Assembly (NCBI RefSeq): GCF_015686695.1
Contig: NZ_JADPMR010000001.1
Span: forward strand, 124,001-188,000
Direction: 5' to 3'
Source: Vibrio nitrifigilis
Lineage (GTDB): Bacteria > Pseudomonadota > Gammaproteobacteria > Enterobacterales > Vibrionaceae
DNA: 64,000 bases
Each line of letters begins with the position of its first letter. Within the stretch, counting starts at the first letter, position 1. The notes below the pieces were generated by a model that worked only from the letters and a program-made list of their open reading frames with translations, was not told the DNA's origin and made no database searches. Positions 8,575 to 16,681 of this stretch are shown in pieces. The translations under genes and the position numbers were made by a program.

Positions 8575-10113
8575 ATGGATAGATTAACCTCCTCTTCACT
8601 ACACGTGGAACCCCTCGCCGCTCTTCGTCAAGAAAATGCGTTATTAAATACATTAGTAGAACAAGTATATTCACCCGCCATTGCGATTATCGACCCAGAC
8701 AGTGATTTTCATTTCACCTTCGTCAATAAGGCATTTTGCCGCCTATTTCAATTAGATAAAGTTCAGCTTTATCAACTTCAGCCGTGGCATATTAATCCAG
8801 AATTTAATCGGGAATATGTGGTCGAACAATGGATGGAACTAAGGCGTAAAGGAACACTCCGGCTGGAAATGACGTCTCATCTCGAAGGACAAGAGCCACG
8901 TTTAATCGAGATTATTGCTAACGATTTTTCCGGTCCTTCACCACACAAAATCATTGTGTATTTAAGAGATATCACCCAAGAAAAGGCCGTTCAACTTGAA
9001 CACGCTCAACAATGTATTCATAGCCAAACGCTGCACATTGAGCAGCAATACCATAATGTGTTTTCCCATATGGCAGACGATATTTTGTTGCTTGAGCTCG
9101 ATGAAAATAATGACCTCAGAGTCGTAGATATTAATCATTCGGCGGCCAAACATTTCCCTGAACATCGCACCGTAAAACAGTACATTGGTCAAAAGCTCGT
9201 TGACTTACTGCCTAAAGAAAATATCGATGACTTAAAACGGTTACAACGCGAATGCTTATCTACAAAGACGACCTGTCATCAATACAACATTTTTTGTCAC
9301 TTAGACCATCTCTATTACGACCTCACTATGACGCCCCTATTGGACGATCATCTTGAAATCAAACGAGTGGTGGTGGTGAAACGTGATATCACCGATAAAA
9401 TTTTACGTGAGCAAGAGCGCAGAGCTCGCTCTCAGGAACTGAAAGCATCTGAAATGCAACTGCGTCGCCTTACCGCACATAACGAAAAAGTACGTGAAAA
9501 TGAGCGTAAACATATTGCCCGAGAAGTGCATGATGAATTTGGTCAGCGCCTAACCGCTTTAAAAATGGGCATTCAAAGTTTGGCTCTTCAGTTACCGCCT
9601 TCAGAAACCAGTGAGCGTTTATTTTCTCAGCTACATGACCACCTAACTGAAACCATTACCTTTGCTCGTCACCTTGTCTCTCGCCTGCGGCCGGGTGCAT
9701 TAGATATGGGGCTAATGGCAGCCCTGGAATGGCTGGTTGATGATTTTCGGCAACGTAATCCAACCTGTTGTTATACCCTGCGCCATAACCATATCGATGT
9801 GGAATTTGATGAAGATAGTTCCGTCGCTATTTTTCGAATTGTTCAAGAATCCCTTAACAATGCCTTAAAACATTCCTCTGCGGATCAAGTACAGATCACC
9901 TTGCATAAAGAGAGGGAACAGCTCTCTGTGATCATTAAAGACAATGGCTGTGGCTTTGACCCTTCTCAAGTTCATCATGACTCATTTGGTTTGATTGGGA
10001 TGAAAGAGCGAGTGCTCAACATGTCTGCAGATTTAGAGGTTACGAGCAAGCCTAACGTCGGTACACAAATCACGCTTACCATTTGCCATTTAGATAAGGA
10101 GTCATGGGAATGA
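8575..10113 (+). CDS. hrpX: Sensor histidine kinase HrpX (two PAS domains)
   Basis: A 512-residue cytoplasmic kinase without transmembrane segments. It has a PAS domain at about 25-135, a second at about 155-275, a HisKA_3 dimerisation domain with the phospho-acceptor in REVHDEFGQR (His319), and a HATPase domain with the N box QESLNNALKH and G box DNGCGFD. This matches HrpX, which with HrpY activates hrp genes in Erwinia, Pantoea and Dickeya. It overlaps hrpY by 4 nt and sits within the hrp cluster, supporting a role in switching on secretion. The signal sensed is unknown. The ribosome site before ATG is weak (TTTTAGG). Confidence 0.93.
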   Translation: MDRLTSSSLHVEPLAALRQENALLNTLVEQVYSPAIAIIDPDSDFHFTFVNKAFCRLFQLDKVQLYQLQPWHINPEFNREYVVEQWMELRRKGTLRLEMTSHLEGQEPRLIEIIANDFSGPSPHKIIVYLRDITQEKAVQLEHAQQCIHSQTLHIEQQYHNVFSHMADDILLLELDENNDLRVVDINHSAAKHFPEHRTVKQYIGQKLVDLLPKENIDDLKRLQRECLSTKTTCHQYNIFCHLDHLYYDLTMTPLLDDHLEIKRVVVVKRDITDKILREQERRARSQELKASEMQLRRLTAHNEKVRENERKHIAREVHDEFGQRLTALKMGIQSLALQLPPSETSERLFSQLHDHLTETITFARHLVSRLRPGALDMGLMAALEWLVDDFRQRNPTCCYTLRHNHIDVEFDEDSSVAIFRIVQESLNNALKHSSADQVQITLHKEREQLSVIIKDNGCGFDPSQVHHDSFGLIGMKERVLNMSADLEVTSKPNVGTQITLTICHLDKESWE

Positions 10114-10745
10114 GTATTAAGCTGCTAATTGTTGACGATCACTCAATTGTCCGCGAAGGACTAAAACAGTTACTTTCCCTCTATGGAGATATCGACATTA
10201 TTAATGAAGCGAATAACGGCGAACAGCTGTTAGAAAAGCTTCAACACCAAACGCCAGATATTATTACCTTAGATATTGTTATGCCGGGGTTGAGCGGTAC
10301 ACCTTTGATTGAAAACATTAAATCTCAGTATCCTCAAGTGCCGATTTTAATTTTGAGTATGCATAATGAAACACAAATTATTCGCCGTACATTACGCGCT
10401 GGGGCGCAAGGTTATCTAACCAAAGATTGTGATGCACAAACCTTACTTGAAGCTATTCGTTCAATTGCAAACGGCGGCCGCTATCTCGAACGAGAAGTGG
10501 CTCAAAAATTGGCTTTCGAGCCAGAACCGTTTGAAACCCAAGAAAAACATCAAGTGCTTTCCAAACGTGAATTTCATGTTTTTTGCCTGTTAGCGCGTGG
10601 ATTAACGGTCAATGACATTGCCGATCAATTACATATAAGCAATAAAACAGTGAGTACGCATAAGTTTCGTTTAATGCAAAAAATGGACTTGTCGAGCAAT
10701 AGTGAAATCGTGCGTTACGCCCTCAATCACAACCTAATTCAATAA
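10110..10745 (+). CDS. hrpY: Response regulator HrpY (NarL/LuxR type)
   Basis: Receiver domain with acidic pair DD at residues 9-10, phospho-acceptor Asp55 (ITLDIVMPG) and a conserved Lys (YLTKD), followed by a C-terminal LuxR-type HTH (LSKREFHVFCLLARGLTVNDIA). It is the partner of HrpX; in Erwinia and Pantoea phospho-HrpY activates hrpS, which with sigma-54 activates hrpL. No hrpS is present here, so HrpY may act on hrpL directly or through a gene elsewhere. The start at 10110 forms an ATGA overlap with hrpX and lies 8 nt after AAGGAG; ATG 10104 is less well spaced. Confidence 0.93.
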   Translation: MSIKLLIVDDHSIVREGLKQLLSLYGDIDIINEANNGEQLLEKLQHQTPDIITLDIVMPGLSGTPLIENIKSQYPQVPILILSMHNETQIIRRTLRAGAQGYLTKDCDAQTLLEAIRSIANGGRYLEREVAQKLAFEPEPFETQEKHQVLSKREFHVFCLLARGLTVNDIADQLHISNKTVSTHKFRLMQKMDLSSNSEIVRYALNHNLIQ

Positions 10746-10777
10746 GTTATAAAACATTCAATTCCTCCTGTTTAGGT

Positions 10778-10805
10778 GGAACCTCCTCGTTATTTCTGCC
10801 ACTTA
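10778..10805 (+). promoter_or_regulatory. HrpL promoter (hrp box) of second harpin gene
   Basis: GGAACC, 15 nt, CCACTTA: a perfect match to the HrpL consensus, about 110 nt before the harpin-like gene at 10917. Confidence 0.93.
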
Positions 10806-10811
10806 CCCAAA

Positions 10812-10850
10812 GAGCAACATCACTACTTCGTTGAGTGGTGATGTTTGCTC
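10812..10850 (+). other. Hairpin at predicted 5' end of second-harpin mRNA
   Basis: GAGCAACATCACTAC pairs with GTGGTGATGTTTGCTC (one bulge, one G-T pair, 8-nt loop). It begins about 10 nt after the CCAC element, i.e. at the expected transcript 5' end. Confidence 0.5.
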
Positions 10851-10916
10851 CCCCATTGCACTGGTATCAACACCACCAGCTGCACAATCAATGAAACGGT
10901 AATAGGAACATAACGG

Positions 10917-11729
10917 ATGATGTCGTTAACTATTCAAGCCGGAACGTCCGGCGCGGGAATGGGTGGAGGCCTTGGTGGTTTAGGTTCATCAGATCTCTCT
11001 TCAAATTCAAGTTCACAGTCTTTAGGTCAATCGAGCCTACTGGGTCAAAGTGGCCAATCCAATCCATTAGAACAACTGGTTGGTATGATGGTTCAAGCCT
11101 TGATGCAAGGTGGTAGTGGTAGTAGCCAAGGTCTTGGTTCGCAAGACGGTAGCAGCAGTGGCAGTAGTGATATTAGCGATATGCTAAAAGACATGTTGCA
11201 ACAGCTAACTCAAGGCAATGGCACGTCAGATTCATCATCAGGCAGTTCAGATGACAGCTCTGGTGCTCAAGGACAAATGAGCACTGAAGACCTAATGAAA
11301 ATGCTGATGCTAATGATGAAAATGATGATGGGAGATTCCAGCTCATCAGGTTCAGACAGTAGTGGTGTCAGTGGATTAGGCAGCAATAGTGGCTTAGGTA
11401 GCAGCAGTGGCTTAAGCGATTCAAGCGGCACAGGTTCAGATAGCTTGATGCAGAACCTAGGTCAAAGCTTGGTTGATATCGGTAACAGCTTGATGCAAGG
11501 CTCTGGCGAAAGTGCACTTAATAGTGCCATTAGCCCGACTCAAGACGGTGGCGGTCAAATGAATGAAATGCTCACCGATGTGCTAAAAATGGTTGCCAAA
11601 ATGATGGATAACAACGGTTCTTCATTTGGTAGTTCCGGCCTTGATAGCTCTTCACTTGGTTTAGGTGGAGGCATGGGGAACTCAATGGGCGGAGACTCAT
11701 CTGTTTCTCTTTCCATTGGAATGAGTTAA
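10917..11729 (+). CDS. Second harpin-like protein, Gly/Ser/Met-rich
   Basis: A 270-residue secreted-type protein, almost entirely Ser, Gly, Asp, Leu and Met, with no Cys. Four short hydrophobic amphipathic stretches stand out: LVGMMVQALMQGG, MLKDMLQQL, MKMLMLMMKMMMG and MLTDVLKMVAKMMD. The Met-rich stretch recalls the N-terminal part of Erwinia HrpN. It has its own hrp box, so it is very likely T3SS-exported under HrpL. It lacks the FMDxxPE-type C-terminal module of HrpN. HrpW-like or HrpZ-like naming is not justified; no pectate lyase domain is present. Start ATG 10917 has AGGA 9 nt upstream; ATG 10920 is possible. Confidence 0.8.
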   Translation: MMSLTIQAGTSGAGMGGGLGGLGSSDLSSNSSSQSLGQSSLLGQSGQSNPLEQLVGMMVQALMQGGSGSSQGLGSQDGSSSGSSDISDMLKDMLQQLTQGNGTSDSSSGSSDDSSGAQGQMSTEDLMKMLMLMMKMMMGDSSSSGSDSSGVSGLGSNSGLGSSSGLSDSSGTGSDSLMQNLGQSLVDIGNSLMQGSGESALNSAISPTQDGGGQMNEMLTDVLKMVAKMMDNNGSSFGSSGLDSSSLGLGGGMGNSMGGDSSVSLSIGMS

Positions 11730-11808
11730 TCAACCTTAGTTATAAAACCCAAGCTCTCGCTTTGACTTGGGCAGAGCTTGTGGTTACTACTTCAAAGAGA
11801 CCCTATCA

Positions 11809-12132
11809 ATGACTCAATTACTTTCTAATCCAACTTCGCCTAAAACTTGGCTAGAACTCGTCGAACAAGGCGATGGCTATTTAACCCCAGAACAAAGACA
11901 AGCCTTTGAAAAAGCGATCAATATGGTCGTTGAACGTTTAGCGATTACGCTAGGTAAAGGCAACCAGACTCAAGAAGCCCCAGACAATTTTGATTTCGCC
12001 CGTTATATCGAGGGACTTGAAGCTCGCTTTATCGCTGATGCAGAAGGTGAAAATGAACTCGAGCAAGATGCCGCTCTGACAGCTGCACGAGTTGTCACTC
12101 ATATTGCTGAGATCATTCAGAAAAACGCTTAG
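11809..12132 (+). CDS. Small hypothetical protein in hrp cluster
   Basis: Not recognised. A 107-residue acidic protein predicted to be mostly helical (LTPEQRQAFEKAINMVVERLAI, AALTAARVVTHIAEII), without signal peptide, membrane segment or Cys. It lies 79 nt after the second harpin and shares its direction, so it is probably co-transcribed from the hrp box at 10778. Size, acidity and position next to an exported protein would suit a cognate chaperone, but the sequence does not show a chaperone fold. The frame extends 14 codons upstream; ATG 11809 (MTQLLSNP) after AAAGAGA is preferred. Confidence 0.7.
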   Translation: MTQLLSNPTSPKTWLELVEQGDGYLTPEQRQAFEKAINMVVERLAITLGKGNQTQEAPDNFDFARYIEGLEARFIADAEGENELEQDAALTAARVVTHIAEIIQKNA

Positions 12133-12170
12133 TATTCTTGAGCCACGGACTCGCTGCAATCCCCCTCCCC

Positions 12171-12350
12171 CCTCCCCAAGGGGAGGGAGCTTGTTTAACG
12201 CTCGCTGTAAATCCGGTGATCTCCATCCAGCTCTGCTCAAAGGCAAGGGCTTGTTCACCGTAAGGTGCGACTCCAGCGTGCTCGATCTGGTTCTCCTCAA
12301 AGGCAAGGGGTCGTTCAACGCTCGTGGTAAATCCAGCAATCTTTATTTAG
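12171..12350. repeat. Three 60-bp degenerate tandem repeats
   Basis: Three diverged copies with exact 60-bp spacing start at about 12171, 12231 and 12291. Shared cores are CTCAAAGGCAAGGG (CTCCCCAAGGGGAGGG in copy 1) and TTGTTTAACGCTCG/TTCAACGCTCG followed by TAAATCC. A partial fourth copy (GGACTCGCTGCAATCC) may precede. The array lies between a small hrp-cluster gene and the hrpJ promoter and ends directly before it. Because 60 is a multiple of three, frames on both strands stay open by chance. Confidence 0.8.
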
Positions 12351-12352
12351 AT

Positions 12353-12380
12353 GGAACCAGCTTTGCGCTGCCGCCACTTA
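12353..12380 (+). promoter_or_regulatory. HrpL promoter (hrp box) of hrpJ-hrcV
   Basis: GGAACC, 15 nt, CCACTTA, a perfect consensus match 48 nt before the hrpJ ATG and immediately after the 60-bp repeat array. Confidence 0.93.
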
Positions 12381-12427
12381 TGAAGATATGACTTGTATCG
12401 TCACTAACCTAACAGCGTGATATCACC

Positions 12428-13540
12428 ATGAATATTCAGTCTATTTCTCATTCAACACCACAGCTTGCTCCGCTTAATCAACCCGTGATTAAGCAAGCAG
12501 AACAAGCTGTAAAAGCTATGTTTAATCCGGCTCAATCCATGGCAGATTCGATGGAAGAAGTGTCGATGAAATTTAGCGAAAGTGTTGAGAAAAATAGTAA
12601 AAGCTTAGAAGAGCGTACTATTAAGCCTCGCTCGGAGCAGCGGATAGAAAAGCTTGCCGAACTTTATGAACTGCTGACTAATCACGACACTCAAACACTG
12701 AATCAAGAAGCTCGCCGCATCCTATCGCAAGGACAGCAGCAACTATCTATTGAGCTGTTGTTAGATACAGCCAAGGGCGATCCCGCTAAAGCCGAAGTCA
12801 TTTTACAAAAAGCCCTTTCTGAGGCTCGAACCACCGGACAAACCGATAAAGCTCAGCACTTAGAAACGTTAGGGCAACAGCTATACGAGCAACACGGTGC
12901 AGAAGTGATGGCTGGGTTAAATACGGCGGGTGCATTAGCCATGTTTAGCCAAGATCCAGAACACCGCCAAACGTTACGCCAACTTTACTATCAACACATC
13001 GTAGGCCAAGGCTCTCTAGCAACCTTATTTGATGCCCTATTAACCCAATTTGATGAAGCTCATTTTGCGCAAGGATTACATACCTTAATCCGCGCATTAA
13101 CCGATGATTTAGCGGCGCAATTTCCTTCTCTACCCCAAGGTCAACTACGAGTTATCTTAAAAGATCTCACCGCTAGCCAGCAGCTCAGTCATATTCTCAA
13201 CAGCGTGCAAGTCATGTTACGTAAGCTTGCGGCTAAAGGCATGATTCAATCAATGAGTGCTGCCAAATTGACGAGAAAATTAGTTGAGTTTACACAATCA
13301 AGTTTGTACCCCAGAGAAGTAAAAAACCTCAATACAGAAACCGTTGGTGACGATCCTCTCGCTCATGTGGTGTTTCTGAATGCGCTATATCCTTTGGTAC
13401 AAAAACTGCCACTTCCGCTATGGAAAGATAACAAAGCCCGTCAAAACACCTTGAACGTCATTTTGCGTTTAATGACTGAATACGCCCATTACGAACGCCA
13501 ACAAGAATCACAAGCAACAAGGAGTACTCCACGCTCATGA
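12428..13540 (+). CDS. hrpJ: T3SS gatekeeper HrpJ (SctW)
   Basis: A 370-residue protein preceding hrcV, the standard hrpJ slot. SctW/HrpJ (InvE/YopN-TyeA family) controls the order of secretion by holding back effectors until assembly is complete. The N-terminus (about 80 residues) is polar and unstructured like a secretion signal; the rest is helical with the family pattern (ELLLDTAKGDPAKAEVILQKAL, YYQHIVGQGSLATLFDALL). The C-terminal part (about 290-360) corresponds to the TyeA-like domain. It overlaps hrcV by 4 nt. A 10-bp palindrome GTGATATCAC sits directly before the ATG, where a normal ribosome site is absent. Confidence 0.9.
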   Translation: MNIQSISHSTPQLAPLNQPVIKQAEQAVKAMFNPAQSMADSMEEVSMKFSESVEKNSKSLEERTIKPRSEQRIEKLAELYELLTNHDTQTLNQEARRILSQGQQQLSIELLLDTAKGDPAKAEVILQKALSEARTTGQTDKAQHLETLGQQLYEQHGAEVMAGLNTAGALAMFSQDPEHRQTLRQLYYQHIVGQGSLATLFDALLTQFDEAHFAQGLHTLIRALTDDLAAQFPSLPQGQLRVILKDLTASQQLSHILNSVQVMLRKLAAKGMIQSMSAAKLTRKLVEFTQSSLYPREVKNLNTETVGDDPLAHVVFLNALYPLVQKLPLPLWKDNKARQNTLNVILRLMTEYAHYERQQESQATRSTPRS

Positions 13541-15624
13541 CTCGCCTTTTTCTACTTCTAAACCGCTTTGCGATTAGCGCGATGAAGCGCTCTGAAATCG
13601 TTGGTGCCACGTTTGTTATTGCCATCGTATTTATGATGATCATCCCTCTTCCAACCGGATTAGTGGATATATTAATTGCACTGAATATCAGTTTATCTTC
13701 ACTGTTAATTGCCTTGGCAATGTACCTGCCTGGTCCACTGGCTTTCTCATCATTTCCTGCGGTGCTGCTGATCACAACAATGTTTCGTTTGGCGCTGTCG
13801 ATATCCACCACCCGACTCATTTTGTTAGAACAAAATGCGGGTAGTATTGTGCAGGCTTTTGGCGACTTTGTAGTGGGCGGTAACTTAGCGGTAGGCTTGG
13901 TGATCTTCTTGATTCTTACCGTTGTGAACTTTTTGGTTATCACCAAAGGTTCGGAACGTGTTGCCGAAGTTGCAGCACGTTTTACGCTTGATGCCATGCC
14001 TGGTAAACAGATGTCGATCGACAGCGATTTGCGAGCAGGCCTACTCGAACCAGAAGAAGCACGCCGTCGCCGCGAATTACTCGCCAAAGAGAGTCAGCTA
14101 TTTGGGGCTATGGATGGGGCGATGAAATTCGTTAAAGGGGACGCAATTGCCAGCCTTGTGGTGGTGTCAATCAACCTTATTGGCGGCTTTGCAATAGGTA
14201 CGTTACAGCATGATATGAGCGCCAGTGAATCTATGCATCTGTACTCAGTATTGACCATTGGTGATGGTTTGATTGCGCAAATTCCTGCCCTGCTTATTTC
14301 ACTCACTGCTGGTATGATCATCACTCGGGTCGCTCCTGATAACCAAGAAGTTGATGCGAACATCGGTCGCGAAATGGCTGAACAACTAACCAGTCAACCT
14401 AAGGCTTGGATCATTGCCTCTTGCGGAATGTTTGGTTTTGCTTTGTTACCCGGCATGCCCACTATTATTTTTCTCGTCATGGCTGTCATATCACTCACCT
14501 CTGGTTTGTTCCAGCTCTATAAAACCTCGCAGCTGGAAAAAATTAATAGCGCTCACAAGGTGGCAGCGGGCACACCAGCCGAATTTAACGGTGAGGAGGA
14601 TGTTCGTAAGTTCAATCCAGCTCGTCCCTATATATTGCTATTTAACCCTTGCCGAGCGGGTCTAAATGATCCCTTCACTATGGAGTTGATTCGCTTAGCA
14701 AGGCGCTGTCGTAACCGTATTGTGGATAAATTTGGTATCACGTTGCCTTCATTCGATATCGACTACAGTGACGCTGTCGCACCTGATGAGTTTCAATTTT
14801 GCGTCTACGAAGTGCCGACATTACGCGCAACATATTCAGAGAGTAAATTCGCCCTGCCACTTGCCATTGCCGATGATGAACTCATTTCTCACGGAGAGAT
14901 TGGTAAGCAAGAACGTCAAGAAGAAAGCTGGCTTTGGTTGCCCACCGAACACCCTATTTTCAGCCGTGAAGATGTGACACCAATAACCCCAATAGCGCTT
15001 GTTATTGAACGGCTTGAACGGTTGTTCTTTGCGACTGGGCCACAATTTATTGGCCTTCAAGAAGCCAAAGCGATTTTAAGTTGGGTGGAGCAAGAACAAT
15101 CAGAGCTTGCCCAAGAATTACAGCGCGTGTTACCCACCTCGCGCTTTGCTGCCGTTTTGCAACGGTTAGCTGCCGAATGCGTGCCACTACGAGCCATCCG
15201 CCCCATTGCTGAAGCGTTAATTGAACATGGCCAATATGAACGCGATGTAGGCGCTTTAACAGACTACGTGCGCATTAGCCTTAAAGCTCAGATTTGCTAC
15301 CAATACACCACCGATGCTGGATTACACGTATGGTTACTGACCCCAGAAGCGGAAGAGTTATTACGTGATTCTCTACGCCAAACCCAAACAGAATCGTTCT
15401 TTGCCCTCCCTCAACAAGCGAGCCATTTGCTGGTTGAGCAATTACGCCAAGCCTTTCCGGTATTAGCATCACCTCGTCCTGTATTGCTAGTCGCGCAAGA
15501 CTTGCGCCGCATTCTGCGCAATTTACTGCAAGATGAGTTTAACCATATTCCAGTGCTCTCTTTTACGGAGCTGCAAAGCACTGCGCAGATTAATGTTTTA
15601 GGACGAATAGCCTTAGAAGGTTAA
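13537..15624 (+). CDS. hrcV: T3SS export gate protein HrcV (SctV)
   Basis: A 695-residue FHIPEP/LcrD-family export-gate subunit. About eight N-terminal membrane segments (residues 15-325) include the family block RFTLDAMPGKQMSID in the cytoplasmic loop. The C-terminal cytoplasmic domain (about 365-695) forms the nonameric ring that receives substrates. Length and motif order are complete. It is coupled to hrpJ by an ATGA overlap, with AAGGAG 12 nt upstream. A separate hrp box follows the gene, so hrpJ-hrcV may be its own transcript. Confidence 0.98.
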   Translation: MTRLFLLLNRFAISAMKRSEIVGATFVIAIVFMMIIPLPTGLVDILIALNISLSSLLIALAMYLPGPLAFSSFPAVLLITTMFRLALSISTTRLILLEQNAGSIVQAFGDFVVGGNLAVGLVIFLILTVVNFLVITKGSERVAEVAARFTLDAMPGKQMSIDSDLRAGLLEPEEARRRRELLAKESQLFGAMDGAMKFVKGDAIASLVVVSINLIGGFAIGTLQHDMSASESMHLYSVLTIGDGLIAQIPALLISLTAGMIITRVAPDNQEVDANIGREMAEQLTSQPKAWIIASCGMFGFALLPGMPTIIFLVMAVISLTSGLFQLYKTSQLEKINSAHKVAAGTPAEFNGEEDVRKFNPARPYILLFNPCRAGLNDPFTMELIRLARRCRNRIVDKFGITLPSFDIDYSDAVAPDEFQFCVYEVPTLRATYSESKFALPLAIADDELISHGEIGKQERQEESWLWLPTEHPIFSREDVTPITPIALVIERLERLFFATGPQFIGLQEAKAILSWVEQEQSELAQELQRVLPTSRFAAVLQRLAAECVPLRAIRPIAEALIEHGQYERDVGALTDYVRISLKAQICYQYTTDAGLHVWLLTPEAEELLRDSLRQTQTESFFALPQQASHLLVEQLRQAFPVLASPRPVLLVAQDLRRILRNLLQDEFNHIPVLSFTELQSTAQINVLGRIALEG

Positions 15625-15627
15625 TTG

Positions 15628-15655
15628 GGAACCGAACACTCAATCGAACCACTCA
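15628..15655 (+). promoter_or_regulatory. HrpL promoter (hrp box) of hrpQ operon
   Basis: GGAACC, 15 nt, CCACTCA lies directly after the hrcV stop codon and about 127 nt before hrpQ. It predicts independent HrpL transcription of hrpQ to hrcU. Confidence 0.92.
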
Positions 15656-15660
15656 ATGGG

Positions 15661-15688
15661 TAATCATGAGCAGGCATGCTCATGGTTA
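15661..15688 (+). other. Hairpin at predicted 5' end of hrpQ mRNA
   Basis: A 12-bp stem (8-bp core CATGAGCA/TGCTCATG, extended with one G-T pair) with loop GGCA. It starts 6 nt after the hrp box, so it would be the first element of the hrpQ transcript; no T-run follows. Confidence 0.55.
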
Positions 15689-15781
15689 TTCCAGCCAATC
15701 CTGAAAAACTGTTGATGGTTTTTAGTCCCTATTCAGTGGTTTGGTTTTCTTGTTACTTTTATTTGTTAGTGAGTACTTACC

Positions 15782-16681
15782 ATGTATGAGTTACGTGTTT
15801 TATCAGGAGTAAATCGCGGTGCATCCTTACCTCTTATCGGTGAGCACTGGCAGATTGGCTCAAATGACTTGGCCGATTTAGTGTTACTGGACGCAGGAAT
15901 TTTCCCGATTCACTGCGAATTAGTATTTGCAGATGAACAATGGAGCATTGTTGCTCAATCTGGCGAAGTGACCAACCGCGAAGGCCACGTGCTTTCGCAA
16001 CAAACACCAATAGAGGCAGGTTCGCTATTCGGTTTAAACGGTGTCTGGTTGACCGTTGTGGCAGCGGGTGAATCGTGGAATATTCCACTACCGGAAGCCC
16101 CCAGCCAAGAGAACGAGAGTCTCATAACTTCACGCCCAGCAAAGCGTAAAACCCTATTGCCGTTTCTATTTGGTTTTATTAGTGCAGTTACAATCGCAGC
16201 CACCAGCACTTGGGCCGCATTGTATCCCGACAATCAGAGCAATATTAAACGACAAGTTGAAGCACCTAAAATTGCAGATAAGCGCCAATCATTACCTCAA
16301 GCGCTCGATGTAGAAAAGACCTTGGAAACCATGCTGACTGAGCGTGAACTGAATGCACCTCTCACTCTGCACCACTCAAGCAAAAGTGTGCAAATGAAAG
16401 GGGCACTGACTCAAGCTCAAAGTCAAAAGTTAGAGCGCATGTTGGCACGTTTTCACCAGCAATATCGCACACCAATTACGATTGAAAACAGTACCTCATC
16501 TATCAAACACTCTTTGCCGTTTAGTATCGTACAAATTACGTCTGGCCCAATGGCGAGTGTTGTCACATCAAAAGGACAACGCCTGTTTGTGGGTGATGAA
16601 ATTCAGGGGTTGCGCTTAGTCTCAATCGACAGTGGCAAAGTGATATTCAAAGGTAAGAGTGAGTTTGAAATCTCATGGTAA
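15782..16681 (+). CDS. hrpQ: T3SS basal-body protein HrpQ (SctD)
   Basis: A 299-residue SctD/YscD-type inner-membrane ring protein. An N-terminal FHA-like cytoplasmic domain (residues 1-100, with NRGASLPLIGEHWQIGSN) is followed by one transmembrane helix near 120-145 and a periplasmic part ending in a short domain (VTSKGQRLFVGDEIQGLRLVSID). The stop codon overlaps the hrcN start region (TAATG). The family is divergent, but topology, size and position before hrcN agree. Confidence 0.9.
   Translation: MYELRVLSGVNRGASLPLIGEHWQIGSNDLADLVLLDAGIFPIHCELVFADEQWSIVAQSGEVTNREGHVLSQQTPIEAGSLFGLNGVWLTVVAAGESWNIPLPEAPSQENESLITSRPAKRKTLLPFLFGFISAVTIAATSTWAALYPDNQSNIKRQVEAPKIADKRQSLPQALDVEKTLETMLTERELNAPLTLHHSSKSVQMKGALTQAQSQKLERMLARFHQQYRTPITIENSTSSIKHSLPFSIVQITSGPMASVVTSKGQRLFVGDEIQGLRLVSIDSGKVIFKGKSEFEISW

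Noticed and set aside
11748..11771. Stem CCCAAG/CTTGGG between the second harpin and the small gene as a terminator
   Set aside because: A T-run follows only on the minus strand, where no gene ends; for plus-strand transcripts it is unlikely to stop transcription.
12092..12391. 99-codon plus frame and opposing 129-codon minus frame with 20-residue repeats across the 60-bp array
   Set aside because: The peptide repeats follow from a 60-bp DNA repeat divisible by three; both strands are open, neither has a ribosome site, and the plus frame runs through the hrp box.
13458..14087. 209-codon open frame on the minus strand opposite hrcV
   Set aside because: It overlaps the highly conserved start of hrcV and the end of hrpJ; composition (Arg/Ser/Thr/Lys-rich) is a shadow of membrane codons.
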